Below are positions 1 through 8,695 of a stretch of DNA of 64,000 nt, in pieces (positions within the stretch are counted from its first letter, which is position 1; each line of letters starts with the position of its first letter). The notes under the pieces are model-generated. The model was not told the origin of the DNA, made no database searches, and worked only from the letters and a program-made list of their open reading frames with translations. The translations under genes and the position numbers were made by a program. This DNA comes from Candidatus Saccharimonadales bacterium (lineage in GTDB: Bacteria; Patescibacteriota; Saccharimonadia; Saccharimonadales; Saccharimonadaceae), in NCBI GenBank assembly GCA_035317825.1, contig DATHGB010000015.1:1-64000 (forward strand), read 5' to 3'.

Positions 1-2355
1 ATTCGAAAGCGCCTCGAAATTATGCCGACCTACAAAGCCGGCCGCAAGCGTCCGCCCGAAGATTTCTTTACGCAGATCCCTATCTTGAATGAACTTCTCG
101 AAGCTTTTTCATGGCCGCTCTACGAACTTGACGATTACGAAGCCGATGACATTATGGGCGCGCTTTCGACGCAAGCTTCGAAGCAGGGGATTGAAACATG
201 CCTGATTACTAGCGACCTGGATATGCTACAGCTTGTTGGACCGCTAACGCACGTGTATGCCATGAAAAAAGGCCTCGCTAACCTTGAACAATTCGATGTT
301 AAATACTTCGAAGACAAGTACGGTATCGAAGTCGAACAATTCATTGACCTGAAATCATTAAAAGGTGACAGCAGCGATAATATTCCGGGCGTTCCAGGTA
401 TTGGCGAAAAAACCGCTATCCAACTGCTGCAGGATTACAAAACCCTCGACGGTGTGTACGAACATATAGACGATATTAAACCATCTGTCGCGGCAAAATT
501 AACGGCAGGTAAAGAGTCGGCATATACCAGTAAAAAAGTTGCCGAAATCTGGTGCGATGCACCAATAGAACTTGATCTAAAAGCCACAAGTATCCAAGAT
601 ATCGATACCGAAAAAGTTGCCGAAATCCTAAAGCGCCTAGAATTTACGTCGCTTGTTCGTCGTTTGCCAAAAAACATGCAGCGCACTAACCAAACGGATA
701 TGTTTGCCCCTAAAAAAGAAGCTTCATCGACATTAAAAGAGGTTGACTGGCCAGCTACGTTATCGCTTGATGCTGACGGAGCGGCGCTTGTCCATTTAGT
801 CGACGACACGTTCTGGGTATCGCTTGACGGAAAAACGGTTTCAAAAACGCCGCTCACAAAAGTCACCAGCAGTATTTGGCGCGCGCTTGAAATGACGCAG
901 GTTGTTACCTATGACGCCAAGGCGCTGTATCACGCAGCGCACGAACAAGGAGTTGAGGTCAGATTTGATCAGTTACATGATCTTCGCCAAGGCGCGTTCT
1001 TACTCGATCCGCTCGCGCGTGACCGTTCAATTATGGGGCTGATCGACGATGACTTTGACGAGTCTGACACGGCAGCAGTCATGGCTGGTCTATGGCGAAC
1101 CTATGACCAGCAAAAAGAGGGCTTTAAAAAAGAGCCTAAAATAGCCAAAGTAGCCCACGAACTTGATTTCCCATTGACTTACATGCTGTACCGCATGGAA
1201 AGCCGCGGTATAAAAATTGATACGAAAATCCTTGAAAAAATGAGTAAAGAACTCGGTGATGAACACGCCAAGCTTGAACAAGAAATGTTTACAATGGTTG
1301 GCTACGAATTTAATATCGGTAGTCCGGCCCAACTTTCCGAAGTGTTATTTACGAAGCTTCAATTACCGACCGCAGGGATTAAAAAGGGTAAAACCGGCTA
1401 TAGTACCGGCCAAAAAGAACTCGATAAATTACGAGGCCAGCATCCCATCATTGAACTTATCGAACGAACCCGTGAACTGGCGAAACTCAAAAATACGTAC
1501 GTCGATACATTGCCGCAGGCAATCGACAAAGACAGTAGGGTGCACACGACATTCAATCAGGATGTGGCAGCAACCGGTCGCCTGAATAGCGTTAATCCAA
1601 ACCTTCAAAATATTCCTGTCCGTAGCGATTTAGGACGCCGTATCCGCGAGGCCTTCATTCCTGACGGTGACAAAGTATTTGTCAGTGCCGACTACTCGCA
1701 GTTTGAGCTACGTCTCGCGGCAGTGCTCGCGAACGACAAAAAACTTATCAGCGACTTTAACGGTGCAGTCGATATTCATACCAAAACAGCAAGCGAAGTG
1801 TACGGAATTCCGCTCGATGACGTGACTAAAAACCAACGTCGTGCAGCCAAAGTTATTAACTTCGGCATCCTTTATGGGATGAGCCCGCATGGATTATCGG
1901 CGGCTGCGAATATGTCATTTGTCGAAGCCAAAAAATTCATTGATCATTATTTTGAGCTTCGCGCGCCAATCCGTATATTCATCGACAAAACGCTCGAACA
2001 GGCAAAAACAGAAGGCTACGTTGAGACGTACTTTGGCCGCCGCCGCCCAACACCTGACGTGAATAGCAGTAACTTTATGGTTCGCGAAGGTGCCAAACGC
2101 GCCGCTGCTAATATGCCGATTCAGGGAACCGAAGCAGATCTTATGAAGATGGCAATGCTAAAGGTAGACGAAAAACTAAACGGCATGGGCGACCAAATCC
2201 TGCAGGTCCATGACAGTATTTTGGTCGAATGTCCCAAAGAGAATGCCGAAAAGGTCGCTGATCTTTTAAAAACAACCATGGAATCAATTTACCCCGACCT
2301 TAAGATTAAACTAGAAGTCGATGTGACTATAGGCAAAAATTGGGGTGAGCTTTAG
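1..2355 (+). CDS. polA: DNA polymerase I, 5' end cut by the window edge
   Basis: Repair and Okazaki-fragment polymerase. The reading frame is open from base 1, and the ATG at 22 lies inside the 5'-nuclease domain (conserved EADD near 157), so the true start is upstream. The polymerase domain is complete: motif A DYSQFELR at 1690-1713, motif B RRAAKVINFG at 1837-1866 and motif C QVHDS from 2203. The middle 3'-5' exonuclease-like domain looks eroded: the expected D-x-E reads DAD (near 770), and the last catalytic Tyr/Asp block is hard to find, so proofreading is doubtful. It ends 2 nt before the next gene and probably shares its transcript. Family assignment is very secure. Confidence 0.96.
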   Translation: MRKRLEIMPTYKAGRKRPPEDFFTQIPILNELLEAFSWPLYELDDYEADDIMGALSTQASKQGIETCLITSDLDMLQLVGPLTHVYAMKKGLANLEQFDVKYFEDKYGIEVEQFIDLKSLKGDSSDNIPGVPGIGEKTAIQLLQDYKTLDGVYEHIDDIKPSVAAKLTAGKESAYTSKKVAEIWCDAPIELDLKATSIQDIDTEKVAEILKRLEFTSLVRRLPKNMQRTNQTDMFAPKKEASSTLKEVDWPATLSLDADGAALVHLVDDTFWVSLDGKTVSKTPLTKVTSSIWRALEMTQVVTYDAKALYHAAHEQGVEVRFDQLHDLRQGAFLLDPLARDRSIMGLIDDDFDESDTAAVMAGLWRTYDQQKEGFKKEPKIAKVAHELDFPLTYMLYRMESRGIKIDTKILEKMSKELGDEHAKLEQEMFTMVGYEFNIGSPAQLSEVLFTKLQLPTAGIKKGKTGYSTGQKELDKLRGQHPIIELIERTRELAKLKNTYVDTLPQAIDKDSRVHTTFNQDVAATGRLNSVNPNLQNIPVRSDLGRRIREAFIPDGDKVFVSADYSQFELRLAAVLANDKKLISDFNGAVDIHTKTASEVYGIPLDDVTKNQRRAAKVINFGILYGMSPHGLSAAANMSFVEAKKFIDHYFELRAPIRIFIDKTLEQAKTEGYVETYFGRRRPTPDVNSSNFMVREGAKRAAANMPIQGTEADLMKMAMLKVDEKLNGMGDQILQVHDSILVECPKENAEKVADLLKTTMESIYPDLKIKLEVDVTIGKNWGEL

Positions 2356-2357
2356 AT

Positions 2358-2867
2358 ATGAATGATCCGCGCAAGGTTCGTATCGAGAACGTTAAAAGTC
2401 TGCTTCAAGAAATTTGCCATGTCGCTATAGCGACGGTCAACGAAGACGGGTCACCCCACAACACCCCTGTATTTGCTGGAATTAGTAATGATCTTAGGAT
2501 TTTTTGGGCATCTCATCCTGATTCGGTGCATTCGCAAAACATTGATCGTAGCGAGCGGGCATTTATCGTGTTGTTTGATTCGATCAATAAAGGAGAGGGG
2601 TTGTATATCAACGCTGCGGCCCGAAAGGTTTCAACGGAAATGTTTGACGAGGGTTTGAAAGTATTAAACGACACGCGTACGCGACGCGGTCGTAATATTG
2701 TAGCGAAGGACAAGTTTTCAGATACGACACAGGTACTCTACTATGCCGAGCCTATAGAGTTATGGGTTAACGCGGTTGAAAGGGATCAGTTGGACAACAT
2801 CATTCGCGACTACCGCTTCGAGGTTTCGCTTGAGGACTTGAAGCATGTTGACGGGGCTGGGGTCTAA
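2358..2867 (+). CDS. Pyridoxamine 5'-phosphate oxidase-like FMN-binding protein
   Basis: 169 aa with the start of a flavin split-barrel fold: an N-terminal helix, then HVAIATVNEDGSPHNTPVF, the typical strand-turn-strand in which small residues line an FMN site. Members of this broad family bind FMN, F420 or heme and act on diverse substrates, so the reaction cannot be named. True PdxH ends in a characteristic Arg-rich motif that is not evident here, so vitamin B6 synthesis is unlikely. It starts 2 nt after polA and ends 3 nt before a HAD gene, consistent with a small operon. Confidence 0.75.
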   Translation: MNDPRKVRIENVKSLLQEICHVAIATVNEDGSPHNTPVFAGISNDLRIFWASHPDSVHSQNIDRSERAFIVLFDSINKGEGLYINAAARKVSTEMFDEGLKVLNDTRTRRGRNIVAKDKFSDTTQVLYYAEPIELWVNAVERDQLDNIIRDYRFEVSLEDLKHVDGAGV

Positions 2868-2870
2868 AGC

Positions 2871-3497
2871 ATGATAAAAGCAGTTATCTTCGATTGTTTT
2901 GGCGTGTTAACCGGCGAAGGTTTAGTGCCGTTTCGGGAGCGTCATTTTGGCCATGATGCAGAACTTCTCAAAACAAGTAAGCAATTGTCGTGGCAAATGG
3001 TTCTTGGCAAAATTACTTTCGATGAAATGCTCCAAAAATTTGCCAAGACCGCGGATATGGCTTATGAAGATGTCGTCAAAGAGATCGAGGTGTTGTCGCA
3101 TACGAAGAACGAGGAATTACTTGCATTTATCAGAACAAGCTTAAAACCCATCTACAAAATCGGCGTCCTTAGCAATATTCCTGAAAATAGATTTGAAATG
3201 ATTTTTGACGAAGAGGACGATGCTCTTTTCGATGCGAAAGCATTATCATGGCAAATTGGTCATGCCAAGCCTGAGCCCGAGGCATATCACATAGCCGCCG
3301 AAATGCTTGGCGTCAGTCCCCATGAAGCGATTTTTATTGACGATAGACACGCGTATCTAAAAGGTGCCGAGCGCGTAGGGATGGCGACTATTAAATACGA
3401 ATCTTTTCCGCAATTTAATGCCGACTTGAACCAATTAATCGCCGGTATGGATAGGGAAATAGGGTTGACTTTTAGCCGTAAAAGTGATACCATATAG
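2871..3497 (+). CDS. HAD-superfamily hydrolase (subfamily IA)
   Basis: 208 aa with the four HAD motifs in order: VIFDCFGVL at residues 5-13 (nucleophile Asp), LSNI with the motif II Ser, KPEPEAY with the motif III Lys, and IFIDDR with the acidic pair. An alpha-helical cap lies between motifs I and II. The usual general acid two residues after the nucleophile is Phe, as in some glucose-phosphate-type HADs, which may shift the chemistry. A second gene with the same IFDCFGVL start lies at 4145-4723. The substrate is probably a small phosphorylated metabolite; it is not predictable from sequence. Confidence 0.85.
   Translation: MIKAVIFDCFGVLTGEGLVPFRERHFGHDAELLKTSKQLSWQMVLGKITFDEMLQKFAKTADMAYEDVVKEIEVLSHTKNEELLAFIRTSLKPIYKIGVLSNIPENRFEMIFDEEDDALFDAKALSWQIGHAKPEPEAYHIAAEMLGVSPHEAIFIDDRHAYLKGAERVGMATIKYESFPQFNADLNQLIAGMDREIGLTFSRKSDTI
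3465..3493 (+). promoter_or_regulatory. Promoter of the 3500 gene, leaderless spacing
   Basis: TTGACT at 3465-3470, a 17-nt spacer and TACCAT at 3488-3493. Six nt later comes the ATG at 3500, so the predicted transcript begins at the start codon with no ribosome-binding site. The promoter lies inside the 3' end of the HAD gene. Confidence 0.7.
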
Positions 3498-3499
3498 CC

Positions 3500-4102
3500 A
3501 TGTATAGAGGCAACTCATCCAGATTTATTCCGATTATCCTTGTATTCATTGTCATTGCTATCGCCGTAGCTGCCCTTGTTTCAATTGGACGTGTTATTTT
3601 TGGCGGCGGTGACCAGCCTGACCAAGCACAGATAGATACCAGCCAGCAGGCACTTCTTGATACGAGTTCTGGTCACGGCGTGCGTATGACCGTTCGCGGC
3701 CCGATTGTCGCCGACGAAAACTTTCGTTCGTACCGAGTGACGGTTGATGCAAATAATCGTAACCTTACGGTCTATTCCGGGTATCTTGAACAAGCCCTTG
3801 ACAGTAAAGACTTAGGGAATAACATTCAAGCATATGAAGAGTTTGTCTTTGCTCTTAACCGCGCGAACCTTGTTATAGGTACTCCTTTCAATAATGACAA
3901 AGATGATACCCGTGGTATCTGTGCAACTGGTAAAGTGTATGAATTTGAAGTTATTGATTCCGGTAGTATTGTTAAACGCCTATGGACCTCAAGCTGCAAA
4001 GGCTCACCTGGATCGTTCAAGGGCAGCATAACGCAGGTACAAAATTTGTTCTTGCAGCAAATCCCTGACAACCGAACGATTCTTAAGACGGTTAATCTAT
4101 AG
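3500..4102 (+). CDS. Membrane-anchored protein of unknown function
   Basis: 200 aa. Residues about 9-33 form one hydrophobic segment (IIPILVFIVIAIAVAALV-like), followed by a Gly/Asp/Gln-rich linker and an extracytoplasmic domain of alternating strands. Two cysteines near residues 141 and 166 could form a disulfide outside the cell. I recognise no catalytic motif. Its start is set by a promoter whose -10 ends 6 nt upstream. A single-pass N-in anchor with an outer domain is the most that can be supported; an envelope role is inference. Confidence 0.75.
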   Translation: MYRGNSSRFIPIILVFIVIAIAVAALVSIGRVIFGGGDQPDQAQIDTSQQALLDTSSGHGVRMTVRGPIVADENFRSYRVTVDANNRNLTVYSGYLEQALDSKDLGNNIQAYEEFVFALNRANLVIGTPFNNDKDDTRGICATGKVYEFEVIDSGSIVKRLWTSSCKGSPGSFKGSITQVQNLFLQQIPDNRTILKTVNL

Positions 4103-4144
4103 TGCTTATCCGTCGGAACGAATTCCTCCTGTTATACTAGAACA

Positions 4145-4723
4145 GTGATACGCGCTATTATCTTCGATTGTTTTGGTGTGCTGTACCTGGATGCAAGCCG
4201 CTATTTTTATGAACATCACGTCGTCGGATATGAACGGCTTCAACCCGAACTCCTCAGTCTTAACAAGGCCTACGACTATGGGCTATTGTCGCAAAAAGAA
4301 CTCGACCAAGCGGTCAGTGACCTGACTGGTCTTGATCTTCCATTCGTGTCCGAACATATCCAGGGTGTCCATAGGCGTAATCAAAAATTACTTGAATATG
4401 CCGAAACGCTTCGTCATGACTACAAAGTAGGAATGCTCAGTAATATTGGAATCGGCGCAATGGACGAGTTTTTTAGTCCGGCTGAACGCGTACAACTTTT
4501 TGATGCGGTCGTTTTATCCGGGGAAGAAAGCCTCACGAAACCACACCCGCGCATTTTTGAGTTAACAGCCGAACGGCTAGGTTTGCAGCCGCATGAATGC
4601 GTTATGATTGATGATATCGAAGAAAACTGCGCAGGGGCAGATGCTGCCGGAATGAAGGCCATTCTATATCAATCGAACACGCAGGTAAAAGCTGAACTTA
4701 GGGCGCTACTAGGGGATAAATAG
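4145..4723 (+). CDS. HAD-superfamily hydrolase, paralogue of the 2871 gene
   Basis: 192 aa, GTG start. Motif I IIFDCFGVL, motif II LSNI, motif III Lys in TKPHPRIFEL, motif IV VMIDDIEENC. It shares the unusual DCFGV nucleophile loop with the HAD at 2871-3497, so the two probably arose by duplication. TATACT at 4133-4138 lies exactly 6 nt before the GTG, which points to a leaderless mRNA. The stop overlaps the mutM start by 1 nt (TAGTG), implying translational coupling. Either a housecleaning phosphatase that helps oxidative-damage repair or an unrelated passenger would fit; substrate unknown. Confidence 0.85.
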   Translation: MIRAIIFDCFGVLYLDASRYFYEHHVVGYERLQPELLSLNKAYDYGLLSQKELDQAVSDLTGLDLPFVSEHIQGVHRRNQKLLEYAETLRHDYKVGMLSNIGIGAMDEFFSPAERVQLFDAVVLSGEESLTKPHPRIFELTAERLGLQPHECVMIDDIEENCAGADAAGMKAILYQSNTQVKAELRALLGDK

Positions 4724-5589
4724 TGCCCGAACTACCCGAAGTCGAAACCGTTCGCCGCGGCCTGCAATCACTTATTGTTGGATTAAAGATTAAGGACGTA
4801 TCGCACGACACCCTAAAAAGTTTTCCGAATGCGGCCGCCGATGTGGGGGAGTTTTTAACACACGCATCAATTACCGGAATTCGTCGCCGGGCGAAAGTCC
4901 TTTTGATTGATCTTTCAACCAAGTACACATTAGTTATTCACCTAAAAATGACCGGCCAGTTAGTATATCGCGGCGAGGCAGTATTTGGTGCCGGCCATCC
5001 TAATGATAGCCTGATCGGGGAGCTGCCAGACCGTTCAACGCGGGTTACCCTGGCATTTACTGATGATTCGCATCTTTACTTTAACGATCAACGCAAGTTT
5101 GGCTGGATGAAGTTACTACCCACGATTGAAGTGCCGAATATTGATTTTATGAAAAAGGTCGGTCCTGAGCCACTCGAAGCAGACTTTACCGCCAGGGAGT
5201 TTGCCGAGCGTTTTAAGCGCCGTAGTAAAACCAGCATCAAAGCAGCGTTACTCGATCAAACGGTTGTCGCGGGTGTAGGCAATATTTATGCAGACGAAAG
5301 CCTGTGGGGCGCTAAAATCCATCCAAAACGCCTCGTGAATACGATTACCGATAGCGAGTTTAAAAAACTTCACACAGAACTTCGAAGCGTTATGAATTTA
5401 GCCATCGAAAAGGGCGGAAGTACCGACAAAAATTACGTTAACGCCGAAGGAAAACGGGGAAGTTATATGGATTTTGCAAGGGTATTTCGACGCGAGGGAC
5501 AGCCATGTCCACGGTGCGGTACGACCATCATCAAATTCAAAGCCGCTGGCCGCGGAACGCACATCTGTCCACATTGCCAAACCCTATAA
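4723..5589 (+). CDS. mutM: Formamidopyrimidine-DNA glycosylase (Fpg/MutM)
   Basis: Removes 8-oxoguanine and formamidopyrimidines and nicks the abasic site. 288 aa, close to the usual 270-290. Starts PELPEVETVRRGL after a GTG initiator, giving the catalytic N-terminal Pro and Glu. A conserved Lys follows in RRAKVLLIDL, the helix-two-turn-helix is VAGVGNIYADESLW, and the C-terminal zinc finger has four Cys (CPRCG and CPHCQ). All key residues are present, so it should be active. The GTG start is fixed by the invariant N-terminus and overlaps the previous stop. Confidence 0.97.
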   Translation: MPELPEVETVRRGLQSLIVGLKIKDVSHDTLKSFPNAAADVGEFLTHASITGIRRRAKVLLIDLSTKYTLVIHLKMTGQLVYRGEAVFGAGHPNDSLIGELPDRSTRVTLAFTDDSHLYFNDQRKFGWMKLLPTIEVPNIDFMKKVGPEPLEADFTAREFAERFKRRSKTSIKAALLDQTVVAGVGNIYADESLWGAKIHPKRLVNTITDSEFKKLHTELRSVMNLAIEKGGSTDKNYVNAEGKRGSYMDFARVFRREGQPCPRCGTTIIKFKAAGRGTHICPHCQTL

Positions 5590-5672
5590 GAATTGGTATA
5601 TTTCAACTATAGACAGGATGGTTTATATATATGTCGATCCGGGTCTGAATAAACCTAAAATAGGAGGCATTT

Positions 5673-6170
5673 ATGGCATCCGTACAAAAAATAACACCGA
5701 GCCTATGGTTTGATGATAACTGCGAAGAAGCGATAAATTTTTACGTGTCGGTTTTTCCAGATTCAAAAATTGAAATGATCCAACGCTATCCCGAAGGCGT
5801 ACAGGAAGGTCCAATGAAAGATATGGGCGGTAAGGTGCTTACCGGTATTTTCCAACTGGCTGGCCAGCGTTTTCAGGCGCTCGACGGCGGTCCTATCTTT
5901 AAATTTAACGAAGCGATTTCATTCAGCGTCGAATGCGAAACGCAGGAAGAAATCGATCATTACTGGGAAAATCTTTCCGCCGTACCCGAATCCGAACAAT
6001 GTGGTTGGTGTAAGGACAAATTTGGCATGTCATGGCAAATCGTACCAAAACAGCTGGGCGAATTTATGACCAGTGATGACCCGGAAAAAGTTGGCCGAGT
6101 CATGGAGGCATTTATGCAAATGAAGAAATTCGACATCGCAAAACTTCAAGAAGCGTACGACGGCAAGTAA
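5673..6170 (+). CDS. VOC-family PhnB-like protein (glyoxalase/dioxygenase fold)
   Basis: 165 aa. The pattern PSLWFDDNCEEAINFYVSVF, then SKIEMIQRYPEG, and later CGWCKDKFGMSWQIVP is typical of the PhnB/YjdN type of vicinal-oxygen-chelate proteins, often mislabelled 3-demethylubiquinone methyltransferase. The biochemical role of this group is not settled. A strong AGGAGG at about 5662 precedes the ATG by a normal distance, so unlike many neighbours this gene has a Shine-Dalgarno leader. It may be acquired, though composition is not obviously different. Confidence 0.85.
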   Translation: MASVQKITPSLWFDDNCEEAINFYVSVFPDSKIEMIQRYPEGVQEGPMKDMGGKVLTGIFQLAGQRFQALDGGPIFKFNEAISFSVECETQEEIDHYWENLSAVPESEQCGWCKDKFGMSWQIVPKQLGEFMTSDDPEKVGRVMEAFMQMKKFDIAKLQEAYDGK

Positions 6171-6249
6171 TAGACTTTACTGTGAAAACCGCCCTATTCT
6201 CTAACATGGGGAATGGGGCTGCTGCGCGTTTTCAGGTATACTGACTAGA

Positions 6250-7161
6250 GTGATTACGTTACTTGTTGGAGAAAATAATTTTGAGGTTACGCGGGCGATT
6301 CAAAAACTGGCGGCTGACTTTGAAGGCGCGGTCGAAAAAATTGACGGAAGCGAGCTAGAACTCAGGCAGCTACCTGATTTATTAGCTGGCGCGACGCTTT
6401 TTGCTGACAAACGGCTCGTTGTTATTAAAAATCTTTCCGATAACAAAACGATGTGGTCGAATTTCGTTGATTTTATTCCACGCGTATCCGACGACGTCCA
6501 TCTTGTTATCGTCGAACCTAAACCCGACAAACGTACCAAGACGTACAAAGATTTACAAAAAGTAGCCCAGGTCCAGGAATTTAAGGTTTGGGGTGAGCGC
6601 GATGATCGCGTTGCTGAAGAGTGGGTAGTAAAAGAAGCTCAAAACCTTGGCTTTGAGCTAGACAAAAAAAGCGCGGCAAAGGTAGTGCGGCAAATTGGTG
6701 TTGACCAGTGGCAACTGTATAGAGCACTTGAAAAACTAGCGATGGTCGACAGTATCACGCCGGCAGTTATCGAGGAAATTATCGACACCAACCCAACTGA
6801 AAATGTCTTTCATTTGTTCGACGCGGCATTAAAAGGTGATTCCGCAAAGGTGCAACACATGGTCGCGACGCTCCAGCTAACCGAAGACCCGTATCGTCTT
6901 TTCGGCCTGCTGAGCGGGCAGGTATTCCAGCTTGTCGCACTTGTCCTCAGCGAAAAACCAAGTGGGGAAGTGGCAAAAGATATTGGCGTGCATCCGTATG
7001 CGCTGTCTCAGCTTGCGTCTCATGCTAAGTCACTTGGCAAAGCCAAAGTAAAAAAGATTGTTGATGCATTTGCCGAAGCGGATGCCGATATGAAATCGCT
7101 TGGCATTGAGCCCTGGATTCTTCTAGAGCGGGCTTTATTAAAGGTAGCAAACGTTACATAG
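6250..7161 (+). CDS. holA: DNA polymerase III delta subunit
   Basis: 303 aa clamp-loader subunit that opens the sliding clamp. Start MITLLVGENNFEV with the family's early glycine-rich strand but no working Walker A, then a domain with DKRLVVIKNL, a helical middle, and a C-terminal collar domain ending GIEPWILLERALLKV. Divergence is large, as usual for delta, but order, length and the nearby rpsT agree, since holA-rpsT linkage is common in bacteria. TATACT at 6237-6242 is 7 nt before the GTG, suggesting a leaderless transcript. Confidence 0.88.
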   Translation: MITLLVGENNFEVTRAIQKLAADFEGAVEKIDGSELELRQLPDLLAGATLFADKRLVVIKNLSDNKTMWSNFVDFIPRVSDDVHLVIVEPKPDKRTKTYKDLQKVAQVQEFKVWGERDDRVAEEWVVKEAQNLGFELDKKSAAKVVRQIGVDQWQLYRALEKLAMVDSITPAVIEEIIDTNPTENVFHLFDAALKGDSAKVQHMVATLQLTEDPYRLFGLLSGQVFQLVALVLSEKPSGEVAKDIGVHPYALSQLASHAKSLGKAKVKKIVDAFAEADADMKSLGIEPWILLERALLKVANVT

Positions 7162-7175
7162 CAGTGGACTTTTGT

Positions 7176-7196
7176 TATAATCTTTGGCAATAAGGA
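7176..7196 (+). promoter_or_regulatory. -10 box and ribosome-binding site of the 7208 gene
   Basis: TATAAT at 7176-7181 followed by AAGGAT at 7191-7196. Transcription would begin near 7188, downstream of a possible TTG start at 7184, so the ATG at 7208 is preferred. Confidence 0.65.
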
Positions 7197-7207
7197 TATT
7201 ATTATCT

Positions 7208-8059
7208 ATGTCATATGAGCAGTTACCGACAGCAGATGACAGTACTCGCCCGAAAGAAGTGCATGATGATGTCACGGCATACATCAACGCGGGTGGGCGA
7301 GGGACAAGGCTAGGTTCGATTTTAGTGCCCCATCCTGATTTCGGTGTTATAAAGGCGCTGCTCGAAGTAGGTAATCCAACAGTTGTATTGCTTGATCACC
7401 ACATTCAAAAAATGGCCCAAGCGGCTATGAGAAACGTTGTTATTTCTGCCGGAGATGTGGGAATGGTTGAGGAGTATGTTCTTGAATCCTATAACCAGAA
7501 TCCTGGAATAGACGTAACGACATCATCATATAGACGAGGGAATGGCGGTGATCTACTAGGTGACGTTCACGCGCACCCAGAATTATTTGCAGACCGAATA
7601 CTTGTCACTAATGTTGATACAATTCTTGATTTGGATGAAAGTGATTTTTTGTCATTTCACGAAAGAACGGGCACACCAATCAGTGTCGCTTTGACGACTA
7701 GAAAGAACGTTCCTAACGAGGATGCCTTTTATGTAGACCGCCAAGGCAAAGTGATCTTTTCAAGAGAGTCTCATATGCCTGCTTCGTCTGAAAAGAATGC
7801 TTCTCGAGCTAGCGCATGGAAGGGAAGCAGTACTGGAGCCGTGGTTGTTGAGACTAACTTTATAAAAGACTTCGTAGACAGTCACGACATGGGTGAGGTT
7901 TCGCTCTATAAAGACATCATGGGTGAGGCGATTCATAATGGGGCGGTTGCCGGATACAATAATGGACGTAAGTTTTTCATGGATTTAGGCACTGTCTCTA
8001 CGTGGTTGGCTGCCCAAGATTCACATGTCGTAAATCCCTATTTGAAGCGTCAATTTTAA
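7208..8059 (+). CDS. Sugar-phosphate nucleotidyltransferase-like protein
   Basis: 283 aa. INAGGRGTRLGS near the N-terminus is the nucleotide-binding loop of NDP-sugar pyrophosphorylases. RILVTNVDTIL supplies the expected Asp in an NxD motif for metal, and a GNGGDLLGD loop lies between them. The fold would be a Rossmann-like GT-A core without the C-terminal beta-helix, so it is a short form. It likely joins a sugar 1-phosphate or similar phosphate to NTP for a surface glycan; the substrate is not visible. The start is decided by the promoter and AAGGAT. A strong bidirectional hairpin follows. Confidence 0.75.
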   Translation: MSYEQLPTADDSTRPKEVHDDVTAYINAGGRGTRLGSILVPHPDFGVIKALLEVGNPTVVLLDHHIQKMAQAAMRNVVISAGDVGMVEEYVLESYNQNPGIDVTTSSYRRGNGGDLLGDVHAHPELFADRILVTNVDTILDLDESDFLSFHERTGTPISVALTTRKNVPNEDAFYVDRQGKVIFSRESHMPASSEKNASRASAWKGSSTGAVVVETNFIKDFVDSHDMGEVSLYKDIMGEAIHNGAVAGYNNGRKFFMDLGTVSTWLAAQDSHVVNPYLKRQF

Positions 8060-8060
8060 T

Positions 8061-8098
8061 AAAATAACGACCGAAGAGAAATCTTCGGTCGTTATTTT
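8061..8098. terminator. Bidirectional intrinsic terminator
   Basis: Perfect 17-bp inverted repeat, 8061-8077 with 8082-8098, GAAA loop, A-tract on one side and T-tract on the other. It ends both the 7208 gene and the converging rpsT. Confidence 0.93.
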
Positions 8099-8112
8099 AG
8101 AGAATGATTACT

Positions 8113-8529
8113 CTATTTTGCAGCTTTTTTAGCAGCAGGTTTCTTGGCTGGGGCTTTTTTAGCTACTGCAGGTTTTGCGGCGGCTTTTGTCACAGGCTTC
8201 TTTGCGGCTACTGGTTTAGCCTCTGCTTTTTTAGCAGCTGGTTTTGCAGCGGCTTTCGCTGGAGCTTTTTTGCCTGTGGCAAGCTTTACGCCAGCTTCTT
8301 TTGCAACCTTAGAAAGCTGAGCTTTTCGGCGGGCTACGGTGTTTTTCTTCATAAGCTTCTTCTTAACGGCTGTGTCAAGTTCGCTTTGGGCAGCACTTAG
8401 GCCAGCAGCAGTGGGCTTAGCAAGAAACGCCTTTGTAGCGTCTTTGATATCGCGTTTGATGCCGACATTGCGCTCGTTGCGCTTGATCGTTTGCTTCATT
8501 CGTTTAATTGCGGATTTGATGATTGGCAT
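8113..8529 (-). CDS. rpsT: 30S ribosomal protein S20 with a long basic tail
   Basis: Binds 16S rRNA early in small-subunit assembly. Residues 1 to about 85 are a normal S20 (MPIIKSAIKRMKQ through the KLSKVAKEAG-type end). Residues about 86-138 are an added Lys/Ala/Pro tail of PAKKAAAKP-like repeats, resembling histone H1 or bacterial HU-type tails. The tail is probably disordered and may bind nucleic acid non-specifically. A TTTACA/TATAAT promoter with 17-nt spacing (8574-8602, minus strand) and AAAGGA before the ATG support the start. It converges on the 7208 gene. Confidence 0.95.
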   Translation of the reverse strand: MPIIKSAIKRMKQTIKRNERNVGIKRDIKDATKAFLAKPTAAGLSAAQSELDTAVKKKLMKKNTVARRKAQLSKVAKEAGVKLATGKKAPAKAAAKPAAKKAEAKPVAAKKPVTKAAAKPAVAKKAPAKKPAAKKAAK

Positions 8530-8573
8530 TCGTGTTCCTTTTTCTTAAAAGTTATTAGTACAATCAAGGCGTA

Positions 8574-8602
8574 ATTATAGAGGAAAACCAATGAATTGTA
8601 AA
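8574..8602 (-). promoter_or_regulatory. rpsT promoter
   Basis: On the minus strand TTTACA (8602-8597), 17 nt, TATAAT (8579-8574). The leader of about 40 nt holds AAAAAGGA close to the start. Confidence 0.7.
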
Positions 8603-8632
8603 GAGGTGCGCATTCTCATGAAATAGTGAAAG

Positions 8633-8674
8633 AGCCAGGACTTCCATACGCGCATGGCGTCGGTAGTCCTGGCT
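8633..8674 (-). terminator. Hairpin terminator after the 8696 membrane-protein gene
   Basis: Perfect 10-bp stem AGCCAGGACT (8633-8642) with AGTCCTGGCT (8665-8674), 22-nt loop, lying 21 nt past the stop of the minus-strand gene. There is no long T-tract. Confidence 0.6.
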
Positions 8675-8695
8675 TCTTCGAAGCGTCGTTCTTGT

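Noticed and set aside
5590-5672. Regulatory RNA before the VOC gene
   Set aside because: Only an AT-rich stretch and a Shine-Dalgarno are seen; no stable structure by eye.
8104-8400. Plus-strand Cys/Phe-rich frame
   Set aside because: It is the antisense of the low-complexity S20 tail and has no ribosome site.
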